40,391 bases of DNA from Flavobacterium sp. UBA7680 (GCF_002482975.1 NZ_DLHA01000062.1:1-40391); one strand, 5' to 3'; positions 1 to 7,537 are shown, numbered from the stretch's first letter. A program made the numbers and translations. Notes: generated by a model not told the origin, from the sequence alone.

Positions 1-1
1 A

Positions 2-367
2 AAGAAAATGCTCAAAAAACGTCATATGGTTATTGCCTGTACCGATGATTTAAAAGTCAATAAAAAGGTATATGATTTATCCCGAAAGCGTTATTTGATT
101 TGCAATATTGCCGATACGCCAGATTTATGTGATTACTATTTAGGCGGAATCGTAACAAAAGGAAATGTGAAAATTGCGATTTCAACTAACGGAAAATCAC
201 CAACAACCGCCAAAAGGTTACGGGAATTTTTCGAAGAAGTTATCCCCGAGGATATCAATAAAATGGTAGAAAACCTCAATGAATACAGGAAAACTTTAAA
301 AGGTAATTTTGAAGACAAGGTTAAAAGAATGAACGAAATTACCGATTCATTGAAAAATAAAGGGTAA
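2..367 (+). CDS. Siroheme synthase N-terminal domain protein (precorrin-2 dehydrogenase type), 5' end outside window
   Basis: The reading frame is open to the left edge, so this is the C-terminal part of a longer gene; the first ATG in view (position 8) is internal. The segment resembles the Met8/CysG-N family, which oxidises precorrin-2 to sirohydrochlorin with NAD+ and may insert iron to make siroheme. Visible hallmarks are the stretch ending the Rossmann domain (VIACTDD, then CNIADTPDLCDYYLGGIV) and the following ISTNGKSPTTAKRLREFFEE, which matches the family's dimerisation region with its SPxxA/KxLR pattern. Siroheme is the cofactor of sulfite and nitrite reductases, which fits the ferredoxin-NADP reductase and methionine genes downstream. 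The last 41 bases of the gene are duplicated about 55 bases downstream, on the far side of a dispersed repeat. Confidence 0.8.
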   Translation, partial: KKMLKKRHMVIACTDDLKVNKKVYDLSRKRYLICNIADTPDLCDYYLGGIVTKGNVKIAISTNGKSPTTAKRLREFFEEVIPEDINKMVENLNEYRKTLKGNFEDKVKRMNEITDSLKNKG

Positions 368-421
368 GAAAAGAGGTTCCGAAGGAACGATTTATATTGT
401 AGCGTCAGGTTTTAACCCGAT
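368..421. repeat. Dispersed hairpin repeat, GTTCCGnAGGAAC/TTGTAGC family, copy 1
   Basis: A 13-base palindrome GTTCCGAAGGAAC (376-388) is followed by TTGTAGC (397-403) and a second short inverted repeat around GGTTTTAACC. The same order occurs at 4710-4756, and the first palindrome recurs at 4488-4500. The element lies exactly between the two copies of a duplicated 41-base gene end. Confidence 0.75.
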
Positions 422-462
422 GGATGAACAAGATTACCGCTTCATTAAAAAATAAAGAGTAA
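422..462 (+). repeat. Second copy of the upstream gene's 3' end
   Basis: These 41 bases match 327-367 at about 35 positions (27 of the last 30). Read in the matching frame they give WMNKITASLKNKE and stop, against RMNEITDSLKNKG and stop in the gene itself. The copy has no start of its own and is not expected to be translated. It is either a target duplication made when the intervening repeat arrived or a leftover of the original gene end. Confidence 0.8.
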
Positions 463-495
463 AAAATTTCGCAAGGAAATCAATGATAAAAATCA

Positions 496-527
496 TTTGA
501 CATTAGAATATATTATTCGTTTCTTTG
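496..527 (+). promoter_or_regulatory. Probable promoter of the ferredoxin-NADP reductase gene
   Basis: TTTG (496-499) and TTTCTTTG (520-527) are separated by 20 bases and fit the Bacteroidetes consensus TTTG / TAnnTTTG with one mismatch in the -7 box. Transcription would start near 533, which rules out the in-frame start at 497 and supports ATG 560. Confidence 0.5.
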
Positions 528-559
528 TATTATTAAGAATGATTATAAACAACAACATA

Positions 560-1612
560 ATGATTAAAACAGATATACTTATAATTGGAGCAGGACCAAC
601 AGGTTTATTTGCCGTTTTTGAGGCAGGATTATTAAAATTAAAATGTCATATCCTAGATGCTTTGCCACAAGCAGGAGGACAACTTTCTGAATTGTATCCT
701 AAAAAACCTATTTATGATATTCCTGGTTTCCCGGAAGTTTTAGCAGGAGATTTAATTGATAACCTACAAGAACAAATTAAACAATTTGAGCCAGGTTATA
801 CATTAGGAGAGCGTGCTGAAACGATCGATAAACAAGAAGACGGAAGTTTTATCGTAACCTCAAATAAAGGAACTAAATTTCACGCACCTGTTATTGCTAT
901 CGCAGGAGGTTTAGGAAGTTTTGAGCCTCGTAAACCACTTATCGAAGATATCGAGTTTTATGAAGATAAAGGAGTAAAATACTTCATCAAAAATCCTGAA
1001 AAATTCAGAGATAAAAGAGTTGTAATTGCAGGAGGAGGAGATTCAGCATTAGACTGGAGTATCTTTTTAGCAAATGTAGCTTCAGAAGTAACTTTAATTC
1101 ACCGTAGAAATGAATTTAGAGGAGCTCTTGATTCAGTAGAAAAAGTACAGGAATTAAAAACTGCCGGAAAAATTAAATTAATTACACCAGCAGAAGTTAT
1201 CGGAATCAATGGTGCTGAGCACGTTGAATCATTAGATATCGAAGAAAACGGTGCACACCGTAAAATCGAAACAGATTTCTTTATCCCACTTTTCGGATTA
1301 ACACCAAAATTAGGCCCAATTGGAGACTGGGGATTAGAAATCGAGAAAAATGCGATTAAAGTAAACAACGCATTAGATTACCAGACTAATATTCCGGGAA
1401 TCTTTGCTATTGGAGACGTTAATACATACCCTGGAAAATTAAAATTGATTCTTTGTGGTTTCCACGAAGCAACTTTAATGTGTCAGGCAGCATACCAAAT
1501 CATCAATCCAGGTAAAAAATACGTATTGAAATATACAACAGTTTCTGGTGTAGACGGTTTCGACGGAACTCGTAAAGAAGCTCCAAAAGCGGTTGTGAAG
1601 GCGATTGTCTAA
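560..1612 (+). CDS. Ferredoxin-NADP(H) oxidoreductase, thioredoxin-reductase-like
   Basis: This 350-residue flavoprotein moves electrons between NADPH and ferredoxin in the cytoplasm. The FAD-binding GAGPTG motif is at residues 10-15, followed by the QAGGQLSELYP segment typical of the YumC-type enzymes. The NADPH-binding GGGDSA is at residues 158-163, followed by HRR. The CxxC redox pair of true thioredoxin reductase is absent; its place is taken by the GDSALDWSIF region. A GDV segment near the C-terminus (FAIGDVNTYPGK) contacts FAD. ATG 560 is preferred because longer in-frame starts overlap the promoter. The siroheme gene upstream suggests that it supplies electrons for sulfite reduction, but no sulfite reductase is in view. 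A terminator follows at 1663. Confidence 0.9.
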   Translation: MIKTDILIIGAGPTGLFAVFEAGLLKLKCHILDALPQAGGQLSELYPKKPIYDIPGFPEVLAGDLIDNLQEQIKQFEPGYTLGERAETIDKQEDGSFIVTSNKGTKFHAPVIAIAGGLGSFEPRKPLIEDIEFYEDKGVKYFIKNPEKFRDKRVVIAGGGDSALDWSIFLANVASEVTLIHRRNEFRGALDSVEKVQELKTAGKIKLITPAEVIGINGAEHVESLDIEENGAHRKIETDFFIPLFGLTPKLGPIGDWGLEIEKNAIKVNNALDYQTNIPGIFAIGDVNTYPGKLKLILCGFHEATLMCQAAYQIINPGKKYVLKYTTVSGVDGFDGTRKEAPKAVVKAIV

Positions 1613-1615
1613 TTT

Positions 1616-1655
1616 AAGATGCTAAGCTTCTAAGGGACTAAGTTTCTAAGATTTT
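1616..1655. repeat. Low-complexity tract of the CTTAGxxTCTTAG family
   Basis: Short units of the type AAGATGCTAAGCTTCTAAG repeat here, and in the opposite orientation at 1845-1880 and 2355-2389 (TTAGCATCTTAGAACC units). The tracts flank the riboswitch leader on both sides. No function is apparent. Confidence 0.55.
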
Positions 1656-1662
1656 TATATAG

Positions 1663-1698
1663 AAAGCTCAAATTTTTAGTTTGGGCTTTTTTGTTTTT
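1663..1698 (+). terminator. Rho-independent terminator after the ferredoxin-NADP reductase gene
   Basis: AAAGCTCAAA (1663-1672) pairs with TTTGGGCTTT (1680-1689) with one G-U pair, and a T-rich tail follows. Confidence 0.8.
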
Positions 1699-1730
1699 TA
1701 AACAAATAACAATCTCATTTTATTTAAAAC

Positions 1731-1820
1731 ATAGCCAGTGGTTTCAACCACTGGAACACAACGAATAGACACAGCGCATAATCACAATACGTTTCCCGTG
1801 GTTGAAACCGCGGGCTATAT
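1731..1820. repeat. Paired inverted REP-like element (BIME type)
   Basis: TAGCCAGTGGTTTCAACCAC, itself a hairpin, is at 1732. A diverged inverted copy, CCCGTGGTTGAAACCGCGGG, starts at 1795. The two hairpins are joined by about 40 unstructured bases. This layout resembles REP pairs moved by RAYT-type transposases; no such enzyme is in the window. Confidence 0.7.
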
Positions 1821-1890
1821 TTGAAAAACAAAGCCAAACTTTAAACTTAGTCCCTCAGAACCTTAGCATCTCAGAACCTTAAAAAAAACA

Positions 1891-1922
1891 TTTGCAAATC
1901 GAAAGCCTATTTCATACCTTTG
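1891..1922 (+). promoter_or_regulatory. Promoter of the SAM-riboswitch/metH transcript
   Basis: TTTG (1891-1894) and a perfect -7 box TACCTTTG (1915-1922) are separated by 20 bases, as expected for the Bacteroidetes primary sigma factor. The start would lie near 1928, about 15 bases before the riboswitch aptamer. Confidence 0.75.
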
Positions 1923-1942
1923 CACTGTTCTTAAAATTATTG

Positions 1943-2061
1943 TCAGTTATCACGAAAGGCGGAGGGATAGACCCGATGAAACCTTAGCAACCCTTTATCA
2001 TAAAGAAGGTGCTAAATTCTACTTTATACGACATTTTCCAGTATTAAAGATAGATAACACA
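1943..2061 (+). promoter_or_regulatory. SAM-I (S-box) riboswitch
   Basis: The conserved S-box core is present in order: GTTATC (1946-1951), AGGCGGAGGGATAGACCCGA, TGAAACCTTAGCAACC, AAGGTGCTAAATTC, and finally AGATAGATAAC (ending about 2058), whose GATAAC closes P1 with GTTATC. In this family S-adenosylmethionine binding turns methionine genes off. The aptamer is about 340 bases upstream of the first metH gene. No clear terminator or anti-terminator follows it, so the mode of control is unclear; the space is occupied by dispersed repeats. Confidence 0.93.
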
Positions 2062-2090
2062 AATACATTACTCGTATTTCTCCAAACTTT

Positions 2091-2263
2091 TCCTGATAGC
2101 ATATAATATTTACTGAAACAGATTCTGTATCAGGAGCGAATCATTGGCGCATTTTTGCAGTCAACAGTTCCCGCTGTACACAAATATCTTTTATTCTGAA
2201 CCCCAGAATAAAAGGATATTTGCTTCCATCGGGGCTAATGAGCTGGCAATAGTGCACTTTTGG
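2091..2263. repeat. Structured dispersed element in the metH leader
   Basis: TCCTGATA (2091-2098) pairs with TATCAGGA (2128-2135). Further on, AAATATCTTTTATTCTG (2182-2198) pairs with 2204-2221 with one bulged G. Outside that stem, TTCCCGCTG and ATCGGGGCTAA flank it on either side. From memory, elements of the form TTCCCGCT...AAAAGGAT...ATCGGGGCTA recur widely in Flavobacterium genomes. As part of the metH leader RNA it would fold strongly. Confidence 0.6.
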
Positions 2264-2284
2264 AATTAATGTAAAAAAAATATC

Positions 2285-2336
2285 GAAGGTTAAACCCGAC
2301 AGGTTTCAGAAACCTATCAGGTTTAAAAGAACCTTC
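2285..2336. repeat. Perfectly nested hairpin repeat upstream of metH
   Basis: The outer arms GAAGGTT (2285-2291) and AACCTTC (2330-2336) enclose inner arms built on AAACCCGACAGGTTT and AAACCTATCAGGTTT. There is no T-run after it, so it is unlikely to be a terminator. It resembles common flavobacterial intergenic repeats. Confidence 0.65.
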
Positions 2337-2354
2337 ACAATCATAATAAAAAAA

Positions 2355-2389
2355 CTTAGCATCTTAGAACCTTAGCGTCTTAGTAGCTA
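2355..2389. repeat. TTAGCATCTTAGAACC tract before metH
   Basis: Units of CTTAG alternate (TTAGCATCTTAGAACCTTAG and on) up to about 12 bases before the metH ATG. The tract is the inverse of the one at 1616-1655 and similar to 1845-1880. Confidence 0.55.
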
Positions 2390-2401
2390 AAACAAAAAAA
2401 T

Positions 2402-3406
2402 ATGGCAATTACAATACAAGAAGCAATAAAAAAAAATATCCTAATCCTTGACGGAGCAATGGGAACCATGTTGCAGCGCTATAATTTCTCCGAAGAAGAT
2501 TTTAGAGGAGAGCGTTTCAAGGATTTTCCGCATCCGTTAAAAGGGAACAACGATTTACTATCCTTAACACAACCACAAGCGATCCGCGATGTTCATGCCG
2601 CGTATTATGAAGCTGGTGCAGACATTGTAGAAACCAATACCTTTTCAGGAACCACAATCGGTATGGCCGATTATTTTCTTGAAGAATTGGTTTACGAGTT
2701 AAACTACGAATCGGCAAAAATCGCAAGACAAGTAGCCGATGAGTTTACCGCAAAAAATCCGGAAAAACCTCGTTTTGTAGCGGGTTCAATCGGACCGACA
2801 AACCGTACAGCAAGTATGTCGCCAGATGTAAACGATCCGGGATACAGAGCCGTAACGTTTGATGATTTACGAATCGCCTACAAAGAACAAGTAGAAGCTT
2901 TAATGGATGGCGGTTGCGATTTACTTTTGGTAGAAACCATCTTCGATACTTTAAATGCAAAAGCAGCACTTTTCGCGATCGAAGAAGTAAAAGAAGAACG
3001 TAATCTTGATATTCCAATTATGGTTTCAGGAACGATTACAGATGCTTCAGGAAGAACGCTTTCTGGGCAGACTGTTGAGGCGTTTTTGATTTCAGTTTCC
3101 CATATTCCGTTATTGAGCGTAGGATTCAATTGTGCTCTTGGAGCCGATTTGTTGAAACCGTATTTAAAAACATTAGCGCACAATACAAGTTTTAATGTTT
3201 CAGCACATCCAAATGCAGGATTACCAAATGCTTTCGGACAATACGATGAAACACCAGAACAAACTCAGGCATTCATTAAAGAATATTTAGATGATAATTT
3301 AATCAACATAATTGGTGGCTGCTGCGGAACAACTCCAGATCATATTCGATTAATAGCTGAGGTTGCGAAGGATTATAAGCCGAGAGTTGCGCCTGAATTG
3401 CTTTAA
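2402..3406 (+). CDS. metH: Methionine synthase, homocysteine-binding half (split MetH)
   Basis: This 334-residue protein is the homocysteine S-methyltransferase domain of B12-dependent methionine synthase, found here as a separate polypeptide. It activates homocysteine on zinc. The N-terminal DGAMGTML motif and the three zinc-binding cysteines are visible: Cys244 in FNCALGA and Cys307-Cys308 in GGCCGTTP. It ends where the domain ends in full-length MetH, so the remaining domains must come from the protein at 4770-7445. Separate halves are, as far as I recall, usual in Flavobacteria. It is the first gene of the transcript that begins with the SAM-I riboswitch. ATG 2402 follows an A-rich stretch without a Shine-Dalgarno, as is normal in this phylum. 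Confidence 0.93.
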   Translation: MAITIQEAIKKNILILDGAMGTMLQRYNFSEEDFRGERFKDFPHPLKGNNDLLSLTQPQAIRDVHAAYYEAGADIVETNTFSGTTIGMADYFLEELVYELNYESAKIARQVADEFTAKNPEKPRFVAGSIGPTNRTASMSPDVNDPGYRAVTFDDLRIAYKEQVEALMDGGCDLLLVETIFDTLNAKAALFAIEEVKEERNLDIPIMVSGTITDASGRTLSGQTVEAFLISVSHIPLLSVGFNCALGADLLKPYLKTLAHNTSFNVSAHPNAGLPNAFGQYDETPEQTQAFIKEYLDDNLINIIGGCCGTTPDHIRLIAEVAKDYKPRVAPELL

Positions 3407-3448
3407 ATATTTTTAAGTTTTTGATGCTAGTATTTTAAAGATAATTCA

Positions 3449-3892
3449 ATGGAAGAAATAGGAAAAAACATAGAGTTATTTGAAATAATTAAATATTTTG
3501 GGTTTTTAATATACTTTATATTAATTATGATTTTCACCAAATATTTCTATTTGGTAATTTTTAAAAATTGTGATATTGTTTCTAGTATTTTTAATATTAA
3601 AAATGTTTTTTTAGATTTTTTAGTTTCGTTTTTATATGTTGGTTTGGCAATTGTTTTTTGTTTTTATATTGTATTATTATTTCTATTTGAAACTGGTTAT
3701 AAAGATGTTTTACAGTTTTTAAATCTATTTATCGCATCTAATATTTATTCGTTTTTATATTCTTTTTATTGGATGATGAAATATTTTAAATCAGGTAAAT
3801 TTCCTAAATCATCTTTATCTGTGATGTCTGAGAATGATTTAAGGATAATAAAATCGAGATTTTTAAAAATTAAGGGAGAAGACAGTATATGA
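3449..3892 (+). CDS. Uncharacterised small membrane protein between the metH halves
   Basis: I do not recognise this 147-residue protein. It is rich in Phe, Ile, Leu and Tyr, with about three membrane-spanning segments (roughly residues 13-36, 52-80 and 87-110) and a short basic tail (KSRFLKIKGEDSI). The DNA is clearly more AT-rich than the metH genes, which suggests recent acquisition or weak constraint. It starts 42 bases after metH stops, on the same strand, so it is probably transcribed with it. A REP-like element follows at 3904. No function can be assigned. Confidence 0.6.
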   Translation: MEEIGKNIELFEIIKYFGFLIYFILIMIFTKYFYLVIFKNCDIVSSIFNIKNVFLDFLVSFLYVGLAIVFCFYIVLLFLFETGYKDVLQFLNLFIASNIYSFLYSFYWMMKYFKSGKFPKSSLSVMSENDLRIIKSRFLKIKGEDSI

Positions 3893-3903
3893 AATTTTCC
3901 ATT

Positions 3904-3982
3904 TAACGCGAGCTTCTAGCTCGTCGAGTAAAGATTGTTATAAGAATTTATAATGTGCACGAGCGTGACGCTCGCGCTAGCA
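3904..3982. repeat. Paired inverted REP-like element
   Basis: AACGCGAGCTTCTAGCTCG (3905-3923) and CACGAGCGTGACGCTCGCGC (from 3958) are each hairpins and are inverted copies of one another around an AT-rich spacer. The layout is that of a BIME. Confidence 0.7.
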
Positions 3983-4050
3983 AAAAGAAGAAAATCCGTA
4001 AGAATGATATATTTTGTAGAAATGGAATTTACTTGATTGAAAATTAAAAA

Positions 4051-4485
4051 GTGGAAGAAAACAAAAGAGATTTAGATAAAATCAAAGGAGTTGTAGGAAT
4101 AGCTCTGCTTGCACTAATATTTTTGTTTAGTATTTTTTCGAATGAGAATGAAAAGAAGTATGATGAATACGATAAAAATTTAAAAGGAGAAACAATAGGC
4201 CTTACAACTAGAGTCAAATACCACAGAAAAACTAGGTCTTTGAGATATTATTTTTACACAAATAAAAAAGTTTTAGCTGAGGTTTCTAGTGATTATGGAC
4301 ATGTAAATAAGTTTTATAAAGTAAAATACGATTTAGACAACCCAGAAAAAAACTATATAGTTTTAGAAGAAGAATTAGAACCTGATTCAATTTCATTAGT
4401 TAAAGCAGGATTTACTAAAACTAAATATTACATATATGATGCAGGAGTAACTTGCAAATATATAGAGCATTCAAGGTGGAAATAA
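4051..4485 (+). CDS. Uncharacterised single-pass membrane-anchored protein
   Basis: This 144-residue protein starts at GTG and has one N-terminal membrane segment (about residues 12-27, VVGIALLALIFLFSIF). A soluble domain of beta character follows (YHRKTRSLRYYFYTNKKVLAEV, then FYKVKYDLDNPEKNYIVLEEEL). The topology suggests an anchored extracytoplasmic domain. I recall similar flavobacterial proteins only as unnamed families and assign no function. It lies inside the split metH operon with repeats on both sides, and it is probably carried on the same transcript. Confidence 0.65.
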   Translation: MEENKRDLDKIKGVVGIALLALIFLFSIFSNENEKKYDEYDKNLKGETIGLTTRVKYHRKTRSLRYYFYTNKKVLAEVSSDYGHVNKFYKVKYDLDNPEKNYIVLEEELEPDSISLVKAGFTKTKYYIYDAGVTCKYIEHSRWK

Positions 4486-4487
4486 AT

Positions 4488-4606
4488 GTTCCGTAGGAAC
4501 AAATGGTTGGTAGCACTGCGTGAGGGATAGAAGCGGTTAGCCCACAGCCTGACGAAGGAAGAGCGAGGACTAAAAGCGGATAGCCCGGCCCGGAGGGACA
4601 CGCCCA
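4488..4606. repeat. Composite dispersed repeat after the 4051 gene
   Basis: GTTCCGTAGGAAC (4488-4500) is a copy of the palindrome seen at 376 and 4710. It runs into a longer element beginning GCGTGAGGGATAGAAGCGG and ending AGCGGATAGCCCGG and GGGACACGCCC. That start-and-end pattern is, from memory, one of the commonest intergenic elements in Bacteroidetes genomes. Confidence 0.65.
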
Positions 4607-4660
4607 AATTAAGATTATTAATGACCTAAGATTTATGAATTTTTAGGATTTGAAAATAAG

Positions 4661-4756
4661 AGTGAGATTGCTTCGTTCCTCGCAAAGACAAGCAAGACGT
4701 TGAATAAAAGTTCCGGAGGAACGAAACATATTGTAGCAACGGAATTTATTCCGTTG
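4661..4756. repeat. Two further repeat pieces directly upstream of metH2
   Basis: At 4661-4700 lies a fragment (GATTGCTTCGTTCCTCGCAA) of the element found complete at 8519-8683. At 4710-4756 lies a complete GTTCCGnAGGAAC/TTGTAGC element, whose second hairpin pairs CAACGGAA (4737-4744) with TTCCGTTG (4749-4756). It ends 13 bases before the metH2 ATG, so the repeat forms part of that gene's translation start region. Confidence 0.65.
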
Positions 4757-4769
4757 AAAATTGAAGAAA

Positions 4770-7445
4770 ATGACAGAAAAAAGAAGAGACCTTGTATTAG
4801 CAGGATTAGAACCATTAATTATTACGCCTGAAAGTGTTTTCGTGAATGTTGGCGAGCGTACAAACGTAACAGGTTCAAGAAAATTCCTAAGATTAATCAA
4901 GGAAGAGAAATATGACGAGGCGCTTGATATTGCAAGACAGCAGGTAGAAGGTGGAGCACAGATCATCGATATTAATATGGATGAAGGAATGCTTGACGGT
5001 GTAAATGCAATGACTAAATTTTTGAATTTAATTGCTGCAGAACCCGATATTTCCAGAGTGCCGATTATGATTGACAGTTCGAAATGGGAAATTATCGAAG
5101 CAGGTCTAAAAGTAGTACAAGGAAAAAGCGTTGTAAACTCGATTTCGTTAAAAGAAGGTGAAGAAGCTTTTATTCACCACGCTAGATTAATCAAACGTTA
5201 CGGTGCGGCAGCAATTATCATGGCATTTGACGAAGTAGGTCAGGCCGATAATTACGATCGTCGAGTGGAGATTTGTCAGCGTTCGTATGATATTTTGGTG
5301 AACAAAGTAGGGTTTCCTCCACAGGATATTATTTTCGATTTGAATATTTTCCCGGTTGCAACGGGAATGGAAGAACATCGCTTAAATGCTTTGGACTTTT
5401 TTAGAGGAACAAAATGGGTTCGTGAAAACCTGCCTCACGCGCACATCAGCGGTGGAGTAAGTAACGTTTCGTTCTCTTTTAGAGGAAACGATACCGTTCG
5501 TGAAGCGATGCACTCAGTGTTTTTATATCACGCCATTAAAAACGGAATGACGATGGGAATCGTAAATCCCGAAATGTTGACGATTTATGATGATATTCCG
5601 AAAGATTTATTAGAACACGTTGAAGACGTAATTTTAGATAGACGTGACGATGCTACAGAACGACTTTTGGATTTTGCAGAAAATGTAAAAGGAGAAGTAA
5701 AAAGCGATGAAAAAGCAGTTCAGGAATGGCGTTTTGGAACGGTTCAGGAGCGTATTACGCATTCGTTAGTAAAAGGAATTGATGCTTTTATTGAAGAAGA
5801 TGTAGAAGAAGCACGTTTAGCAGCAACAAAACCAATTGAAGTTATCGAAATCAATTTGATGACGGGAATGAATGTCGTTGGAGATTTATTTGGAAGCGGG
5901 AAAATGTTCCTGCCTCAGGTTGTAAAATCGGCTCGTGTAATGAAAAAAGCGGTTGCGTATTTGTTGCCTTATATCGAAGCCAGTAAACAAGCCGGAGACA
6001 AACAAGGAAACGGAAAAATCTTAATGGCAACCGTAAAAGGTGACGTTCACGATATTGGTAAAAACATCGTTTCGGTGGTTTTGGCTTGTAATAACTACGA
6101 GATTGTAGATCTTGGCGTTATGGTGCCTCCGGAAAAAATTATTGCCGCTGCGATCGAACATAATGTCGATATTATTGGTTTAAGCGGATTGATCACACCT
6201 TCGCTTGACGAAATGGTGTATTTGGCCAAAGAATTAGACAAACAAGGAATTAAAATCCCGATTATGATTGGTGGGGCAACAACTTCTCGCGCGCATACCG
6301 CCGTGAAAATTGCGCCACAATATAGAGAAACTGTAATTCACGTAAACGATGCTTCGAGAGCTGTTACCGTTGCAGGAAATCTTTTAGATCATAACCGAAA
6401 AATATATGCAAGTGATATTCGTGCAGAATATGATGCTTTTAGAGAAACGTTTTTGAATCGTTCGAGAGATAAGAATTTCTTAAGTATTGAAGACGCTCGT
6501 AGAAATAAATTACCATTGGATTGGAGCGAATACACGCCAACTAAACCAAAAGTGATTGGAGCGCAAACCATCGAAATAGAACTGGATGTTTTGGTTCCGT
6601 ATATCGACTGGACACCATTTTTTCAAACTTGGGAGTTGTACGGAAAATATCCTGCGATTTTAACGGATGAGGTTGTGGGCGAACAAGCTACTTCTGTTTT
6701 TGCAGATGCTCAGGCAATGTTGAAAGTTATTTTAGAAGAGAAAAAACTAAAGGCAAAAGGTATTTTCGGAATTTTCCCTGCGAATCAAGTTGACGATGAC
6801 GATATCGAATTGCGTGATGAAAACGGAAAAGTCTTGGAGAAATTTTTAACGCTTCGTCAGCAGTCACAAAAAACAAAAGGTGCTCCGAATATTGCTTTAT
6901 CGGATTTTATTTTACCAAAAGAAAGCGGGATAGAAGATTATATGGGAGCTTTTTGTGTTACAACCGGTTTTGGTGTAGATGAATGGGCTGCGGAATTTGA
7001 AAAGAATTTAGACGATTATAATTCGATTATGGTGAAAGCGCTTGCAGATCGTTTTGCTGAGGCTTTCGCCGAATATCTTCATGAGAGAGTTCGTAAAGAT
7101 TTCTGGGGTTATGACAGAGAAGAATCTTTAACTAATGAAGAATTGATTAAAGAGAATTATAAAGGAATTCGTCCGGCGCCGGGTTATCCAGCTTGTCCAG
7201 ATCACTTGGAAAAACCAACGATTTGGAAGCTTTTAAATGTAGCCGAAGAAATTGGAGTGACCTTAACAGAAAGTATGGCGATGTGGCCGGCTTCATCTGT
7301 TTCGGGATATTATTTCGGAAATCCAAAAAGCAGGTATTTTGGACTAGGAAAAATAAAAGAAGATCAGGTTGTAGATTATGCCAAACGACGCAACGTTCCA
7401 ACAGATTATGCCATGAAATGGTTAAATCCTAATATAGCAGATTAA
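4770..7445 (+). CDS. metH: Methionine synthase, folate/cobalamin/activation half (split MetH)
   Basis: This 891-residue protein holds the rest of B12-dependent methionine synthase. The methyltetrahydrofolate-binding domain comes first (VNVGERTNVTGSRKF, residues about 24-38). Next are the cobalamin cap and cobalamin domains with GDVHDIGKN, where His427 is the lower axial ligand of B12, followed by GLSGLITPSL and GGATTSRAHT. Last is the SAM-dependent reactivation domain (WELYGKYPAIL, and RPAPGYPACPDH near residue 801). It transfers methyl from methyl-folate through cobalamin to homocysteine bound on the 2402-3406 protein. ATG 4770 is preferred over an in-frame TTG at 4761. metF follows after 92 bases. 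Confidence 0.95.
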   Translation: MTEKRRDLVLAGLEPLIITPESVFVNVGERTNVTGSRKFLRLIKEEKYDEALDIARQQVEGGAQIIDINMDEGMLDGVNAMTKFLNLIAAEPDISRVPIMIDSSKWEIIEAGLKVVQGKSVVNSISLKEGEEAFIHHARLIKRYGAAAIIMAFDEVGQADNYDRRVEICQRSYDILVNKVGFPPQDIIFDLNIFPVATGMEEHRLNALDFFRGTKWVRENLPHAHISGGVSNVSFSFRGNDTVREAMHSVFLYHAIKNGMTMGIVNPEMLTIYDDIPKDLLEHVEDVILDRRDDATERLLDFAENVKGEVKSDEKAVQEWRFGTVQERITHSLVKGIDAFIEEDVEEARLAATKPIEVIEINLMTGMNVVGDLFGSGKMFLPQVVKSARVMKKAVAYLLPYIEASKQAGDKQGNGKILMATVKGDVHDIGKNIVSVVLACNNYEIVDLGVMVPPEKIIAAAIEHNVDIIGLSGLITPSLDEMVYLAKELDKQGIKIPIMIGGATTSRAHTAVKIAPQYRETVIHVNDASRAVTVAGNLLDHNRKIYASDIRAEYDAFRETFLNRSRDKNFLSIEDARRNKLPLDWSEYTPTKPKVIGAQTIEIELDVLVPYIDWTPFFQTWELYGKYPAILTDEVVGEQATSVFADAQAMLKVILEEKKLKAKGIFGIFPANQVDDDDIELRDENGKVLEKFLTLRQQSQKTKGAPNIALSDFILPKESGIEDYMGAFCVTTGFGVDEWAAEFEKNLDDYNSIMVKALADRFAEAFAEYLHERVRKDFWGYDREESLTNEELIKENYKGIRPAPGYPACPDHLEKPTIWKLLNVAEEIGVTLTESMAMWPASSVSGYYFGNPKSRYFGLGKIKEDQVVDYAKRRNVPTDYAMKWLNPNIAD

Positions 7446-7455
7446 CGAAAAGTTA

Positions 7456-7529
7456 TTTTTGTTTCAGGTTTCAGGTTTCAAGTTGCTGTAGAGAACTTGA
7501 AACCTGAAATCTGAAACTTGAAACAAAAA
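7456..7529. repeat. Inverted CAGGTTT/AAACCTG tract between metH2 and metF
   Basis: Repeated units GTTTCAGGTTTCAGGTTTCA on the left mirror CTTGAAACCTGAAATCTGAA and GAAACTTGAAAC on the right around a TGCTGTAG loop, giving a long imperfect hairpin that ends 8 bases before the metF ATG. Confidence 0.65.
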
Positions 7530-7537
7530 ACAAATTA

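Noticed and set aside
1731..1820. CRISPR-like repeat pair
   Set aside because: There are only two inverted, not direct, copies and no spacer series; it fits a REP pair.
2062..2263. Cobalamin riboswitch downstream of the SAM aptamer
   Set aside because: The text GAGCTGGCAATAG is vaguely B12-box-like, but the conserved core of the cobalamin aptamer is missing and the region matches a dispersed hairpin repeat.
2285..2336. Terminator for the riboswitch
   Set aside because: The hairpin is strong but no T-run follows, and the sequence is of dispersed-repeat type.
4761..4769. TTG start three codons upstream of metH2
   Set aside because: ATG 4770 is available and gives a normal N-terminus.
7193..7432. 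79-codon frame inside metH2
   Set aside because: It lies wholly within the activation domain in another frame and has no independent support.
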